Assembly (NCBI GenBank): GCA_002702745.1
Contig: PABM01000015.1
Coordinates: forward strand, 19,140 to 29,903
Source: Flavobacteriaceae bacterium
Lineage (GTDB): Bacteria; Bacteroidota; Bacteroidia; Flavobacteriales; Flavobacteriaceae
Length of the DNA: 10,764 nucleotides
Direction: 5' to 3'
Below the pieces are notes generated by a model, which saw nothing but the letters and a program-made list of their open reading frames with translations, searched no databases and was not told the origin of the DNA. The translations under genes and the position numbers were made by a program. Shown here piece after piece: positions 8,668 to 10,764 of this stretch. The first letter of the stretch is position 1. Each line of letters begins with the position of its first letter.

Positions 8668-8733
8668 ATAATAGAATAAACTAAAAATAATAGAAAATAT
8701 TTTATCATCTTTATGATAACAAAATTCTTTAAG
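8668..8733. other. Divergent intergenic region between barrel gene and xth
   Basis: These 66 very AT-rich bases must carry the promoters of both divergent genes unless a promoter lies inside a coding region. I found no exact match to the Bacteroidota -7 element TAnnTTTG. The nearest is GAATTTTG on the minus strand (8720-8727), which is one base off and about 53 bp before the barrel start. No hairpin or operator-like dyad stands out. Confidence 0.4.
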
Positions 8734-9498
8734 ATGAAAGTAGTTTCATATAACGTTAATGGGGTTAGAGCAGCAATGAATAAGGGCTTAGTTGCATGGC
8801 TGATTAAAGAAGATCCCGATATAGTTTGTTTACAAGAAATAAAGGCATTGGAGGAGCAGATAAATATTTCAGAGTTTGAATCCATAGGTTTTAAATATAA
8901 TTATTGGTATAGTGCAACAAAAAAAGGTTATAGTGGAGTTGCTATTTTATCAAAACATAAACCTTTACATGTAGAGTATGGTACAGGAATATCGTATATG
9001 GATTTTGAAGGGAGGAACATCAGATTGGATTTCAAGGATTTTTCAGTGATGAGTTTGTATCTTCCATCTGGGACTAATCTTGATAGACTAGAATTCAAAT
9101 TAAATTATATGGATGATTTTTTGGACTACATTAAAAAACTAAACGTTGATATTAAAAATTTAATTGTTGCTGGAGATTATAATATTTGTCATAAAGCAAT
9201 TGATATTCATGACCCAATTAGAAATAAAAATGTTTCTGGATTCTTACCAGTTGAGAGGGAATGGTTACAAAAATTTATTGATTCAGGATTCATTGATTCT
9301 TTTAGAGAATTTAATTTAAAACCAAATAATTATAGTTGGTGGACATACAGAGCTAACGCAAGGGCAAATAATAAAGGATGGAGAATAGACTATATTATGG
9401 TTTCATCTTCAATGAGAGAAAATTTAAAATCTGCTGATATTTTGAGTGATATAGTTCAGAGTGATCACTGCCCAATAAAAATTAACATAAAAATTTAA
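8734..9498 (+). CDS. xth: Exodeoxyribonuclease III (AP endonuclease, EEP family)
   Basis: A 254-residue enzyme of the exonuclease III / ExoA family. It cuts DNA 5' to abasic sites and removes 3' blocking groups in base excision repair, in the cytoplasm. The metal-dependent active site is complete: Asn7 (SYNVNG), Glu35 (LQEIK), Tyr109 (SLYLPSG), Asp148 and Asn150 (GDYNI), Asp219 (RIDY), Asp244 and His245 (SDHCP). The WWTYRANAR segment near 202-210 is also typical. I chose the ATG at 8734 because family members begin directly with MK-V-S-N-NG. The in-frame ATG at 8713 would add seven residues (MITKFFK) that have no counterpart. The length is slightly below the 268 residues of E. coli XthA. The gene is divergent from the barrel gene and converges on RNase G, sharing its terminator. 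Confidence 0.96.
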   Translation: MKVVSYNVNGVRAAMNKGLVAWLIKEDPDIVCLQEIKALEEQINISEFESIGFKYNYWYSATKKGYSGVAILSKHKPLHVEYGTGISYMDFEGRNIRLDFKDFSVMSLYLPSGTNLDRLEFKLNYMDDFLDYIKKLNVDIKNLIVAGDYNICHKAIDIHDPIRNKNVSGFLPVEREWLQKFIDSGFIDSFREFNLKPNNYSWWTYRANARANNKGWRIDYIMVSSSMRENLKSADILSDIVQSDHCPIKINIKI

Positions 9499-9538
9499 AA
9501 AAAAAACCCTATCAATCGATAGGGTTTTTTTTTTAAAT
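9493..9538. terminator. Bidirectional intrinsic terminator shared by xth and rng
   Basis: A perfect 21 bp inverted repeat with a 4-base loop (AATC, 9514-9517). The core is CCCTATC / GATAGGG, flanked by ten A on the left and ten T on the right, so each strand reads as a hairpin followed by a U-tract. The arms include the stop codon of xth (9496-9498) and that of rng (9533-9535, minus strand), which pair with each other. Confidence 0.93.
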
Positions 9539-10764
9539 AGTTTTACCATTCTCATTTTTAAAATGGTATTCTAAATATTTATAAGCATCTCTAGGGATAA
9601 TTTTAATCCATTTTTTATGTTTAAAATACCACTTGAGCCTTATAGACGGGTATCCTTTTTCAAGATAAGCAGCAATGAAAGGATGAATGTTAAGATAAAT
9701 ATTATTCTTTCCTTTATTTATAAGCCTATCAATATCTTCAGATATTTTGTTAATTAAAACTATTGGCGCTTCAACTTCACTCCCATTATTATTACTTGGG
9801 TTTTCTTCTCTAGTTTTTATATTCATTTCTGGCTTAACTCTTTGTCTTGTGATTTGAATTAGTCCAAATTTACTAGGTGGAAGAATTTTATGCTTAGCTC
9901 TGTCTTCTTGCATTTCAGATTTAAGGTGGTTAAACAATTTTTTTCTGTTTTCGGCCTTATTTTGGTCAATAAAATCTACTACGATTATACCTCCCATATC
10001 TCTTAATCTTAATTGTCTAGCAATTTCAGAAGCTGCAATTAGGTTAACCTCGAGAGCAGATTCTTCTTGGTTTTTACCCAAGGATCTTCTATTCCCACTG
10101 TTAACATCAACAACGTGAAGTGCTTCAGTATGCTCAATAACTAAATATGATCCTTTAGTCATTGATACATTTTTTCCAAATGAAGTTTTAATTTGACGTT
10201 CAATTCCAAATTTTTCAAAAATTGGAACTTTTGATTTGTAAAGTTTTACTATTGACTCTTTTTTAGGTGCAATTTTTTGCACGTAATCTTTAATTTGGAT
10301 TTGCAGTGCTTCATCATTAACTAATATTGATGAGAAACTTTCATCAAATAAGTCCCTAAGTATCTTTGAAGAAATATTCATTTCATCCATAACTTTTCCT
10401 GGGATATTAACAGTTTTGATTTTTTTGCACATTGCAATCCATCTATTATAAAGATTTTGTAAATCTCTGTCAAGTTCAGCAACTTTTTTGCCCTTAGCAA
10501 CGGTTCTAATAATCACACCAAATCCTTTAGGTGTAATACTTTTAACCAATCTCTTTAATCGATCTTTTTCTTTTGAATCCTCAATTTTTTGAGAAATAGA
10601 AATTCTAGTTGAAAAAGGAACAAGAACAAGAAATCTACCAGCTATTGATAGTTCCGATGTAACTCTAGGTCCCTTAGTTGAAATAGGTTCTTTAACAATT
10701 TGTATAAGCACAGATTGATTTGGGCTAAGGACATCTCCTATAGCTCCGTTTTTATCTATTTCAT
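9533..10764 (-). CDS. rng: Ribonuclease G / E family endoribonuclease (5' partial)
   Basis: The frame is open to the right edge, so the N-terminus is missing; 409 residues are visible, roughly the last four fifths of a protein usually near 515 residues. These enzymes cleave single-stranded, AU-rich RNA in rRNA maturation and mRNA decay. The visible part starts inside the S1 RNA-binding domain (GDVLSP, VKEPISTKGPR, the latter at the 5'-sensor side). It continues with the DNase I-like catalytic part: VVDVNSG (metal ligand Asp219 of the visible part, codon 10106-10108) and GGIIVVDFID (Asp263). The ITRQRVKPEMN segment ends this part. The Zn-link CPxCxG that follows in proteobacterial enzymes is absent; its place is taken by EENPSNNNGSEVEAP. 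The C-terminal KKWIKIIPRDAYKYLEYHF is typical of flavobacterial members. The GTG at 10711 is not the start, because conserved S1 residues continue upstream of it. In many Flavobacteriia an HU-like gene and mutY lie upstream of rng; that part would lie outside this window. Confidence 0.96.
   Translation of the reverse strand, partial: EIDKNGAIGDVLSPNQSVLIQIVKEPISTKGPRVTSELSIAGRFLVLVPFSTRISISQKIEDSKEKDRLKRLVKSITPKGFGVIIRTVAKGKKVAELDRDLQNLYNRWIAMCKKIKTVNIPGKVMDEMNISSKILRDLFDESFSSILVNDEALQIQIKDYVQKIAPKKESIVKLYKSKVPIFEKFGIERQIKTSFGKNVSMTKGSYLVIEHTEALHVVDVNSGNRRSLGKNQEESALEVNLIAASEIARQLRLRDMGGIIVVDFIDQNKAENRKKLFNHLKSEMQEDRAKHKILPPSKFGLIQITRQRVKPEMNIKTREENPSNNNGSEVEAPIVLINKISEDIDRLINKGKNNIYLNIHPFIAAYLEKGYPSIRLKWYFKHKKWIKIIPRDAYKYLEYHFKNENGKTI

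Noticed and set aside
8713..8733. In-frame ATG giving a seven-residue longer exonuclease III
   Set aside because: The family starts at the MKVVSYN methionine; the extension MITKFFK has no counterpart and no ribosome-binding site supports it.
8664..8885. Minus-strand 73-residue frame over the start of xth
   Set aside because: It lies antisense to the conserved N-terminus of exonuclease III and covers the divergent promoter region; it shows no family features.
10709..10711. GTG (minus strand) as start of rng
   Set aside because: Conserved S1-domain residues (GDVLSPNQS) continue upstream in frame to the window edge.

Overview
The window looks like chromosomal DNA of a marine-type Flavobacteriia (Bacteroidota). 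Several things point there: low GC, no Shine-Dalgarno sequences in front of the starts, two neighbouring secreted proteins ending in type A sorting domains of the type IX secretion system (T9SS), a GEVED domain, and an RNase G of the Bacteroidota form that lacks the Zn-link cysteines. There are five protein genes and almost no non-coding DNA. I see no tRNA, rRNA, CRISPR array, insertion sequence or phage gene.

Left part (1-5367, plus strand): two genes for T9SS cargo, 23 bp apart and probably co-transcribed. The first, cut by the left edge, has a sialidase-like beta-propeller region, two CARDB-like Ig-fold modules, a GEVED domain and a sorting domain. The second has a signal peptide, a propeptide, a lysyl-endopeptidase-type S1 protease, one more CARDB-like module closely resembling the first one of its neighbour, a choice-of-anchor J / cleaved-adhesin domain and a sorting domain. 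Together they suggest a surface-bound or released set for protein degradation and adhesion.

Middle (5380-8667, minus strand): a very AT-rich gene for a 1095-residue outer-membrane beta-barrel protein of unknown function. It has two conserved N-terminal modules and an EF-hand-like loop. It converges on the protease gene with a 12 bp gap.

Right part: exodeoxyribonuclease III (8734-9498, plus) is divergent from the barrel gene, with 66 bp between them. It converges on RNase G (9533-10764, minus, N-terminus beyond the right edge). Their shared end is a perfect 21 bp palindromic bidirectional terminator that contains both stop codons. These two are housekeeping genes of DNA repair and RNA processing.

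No wholly new system is evident. The parts most worth following up are the barrel protein with its EF-hand-like loop, the protease with its apparent His-to-Phe change near the S1 pocket, and the modules shared between the two neighbouring cargo proteins.
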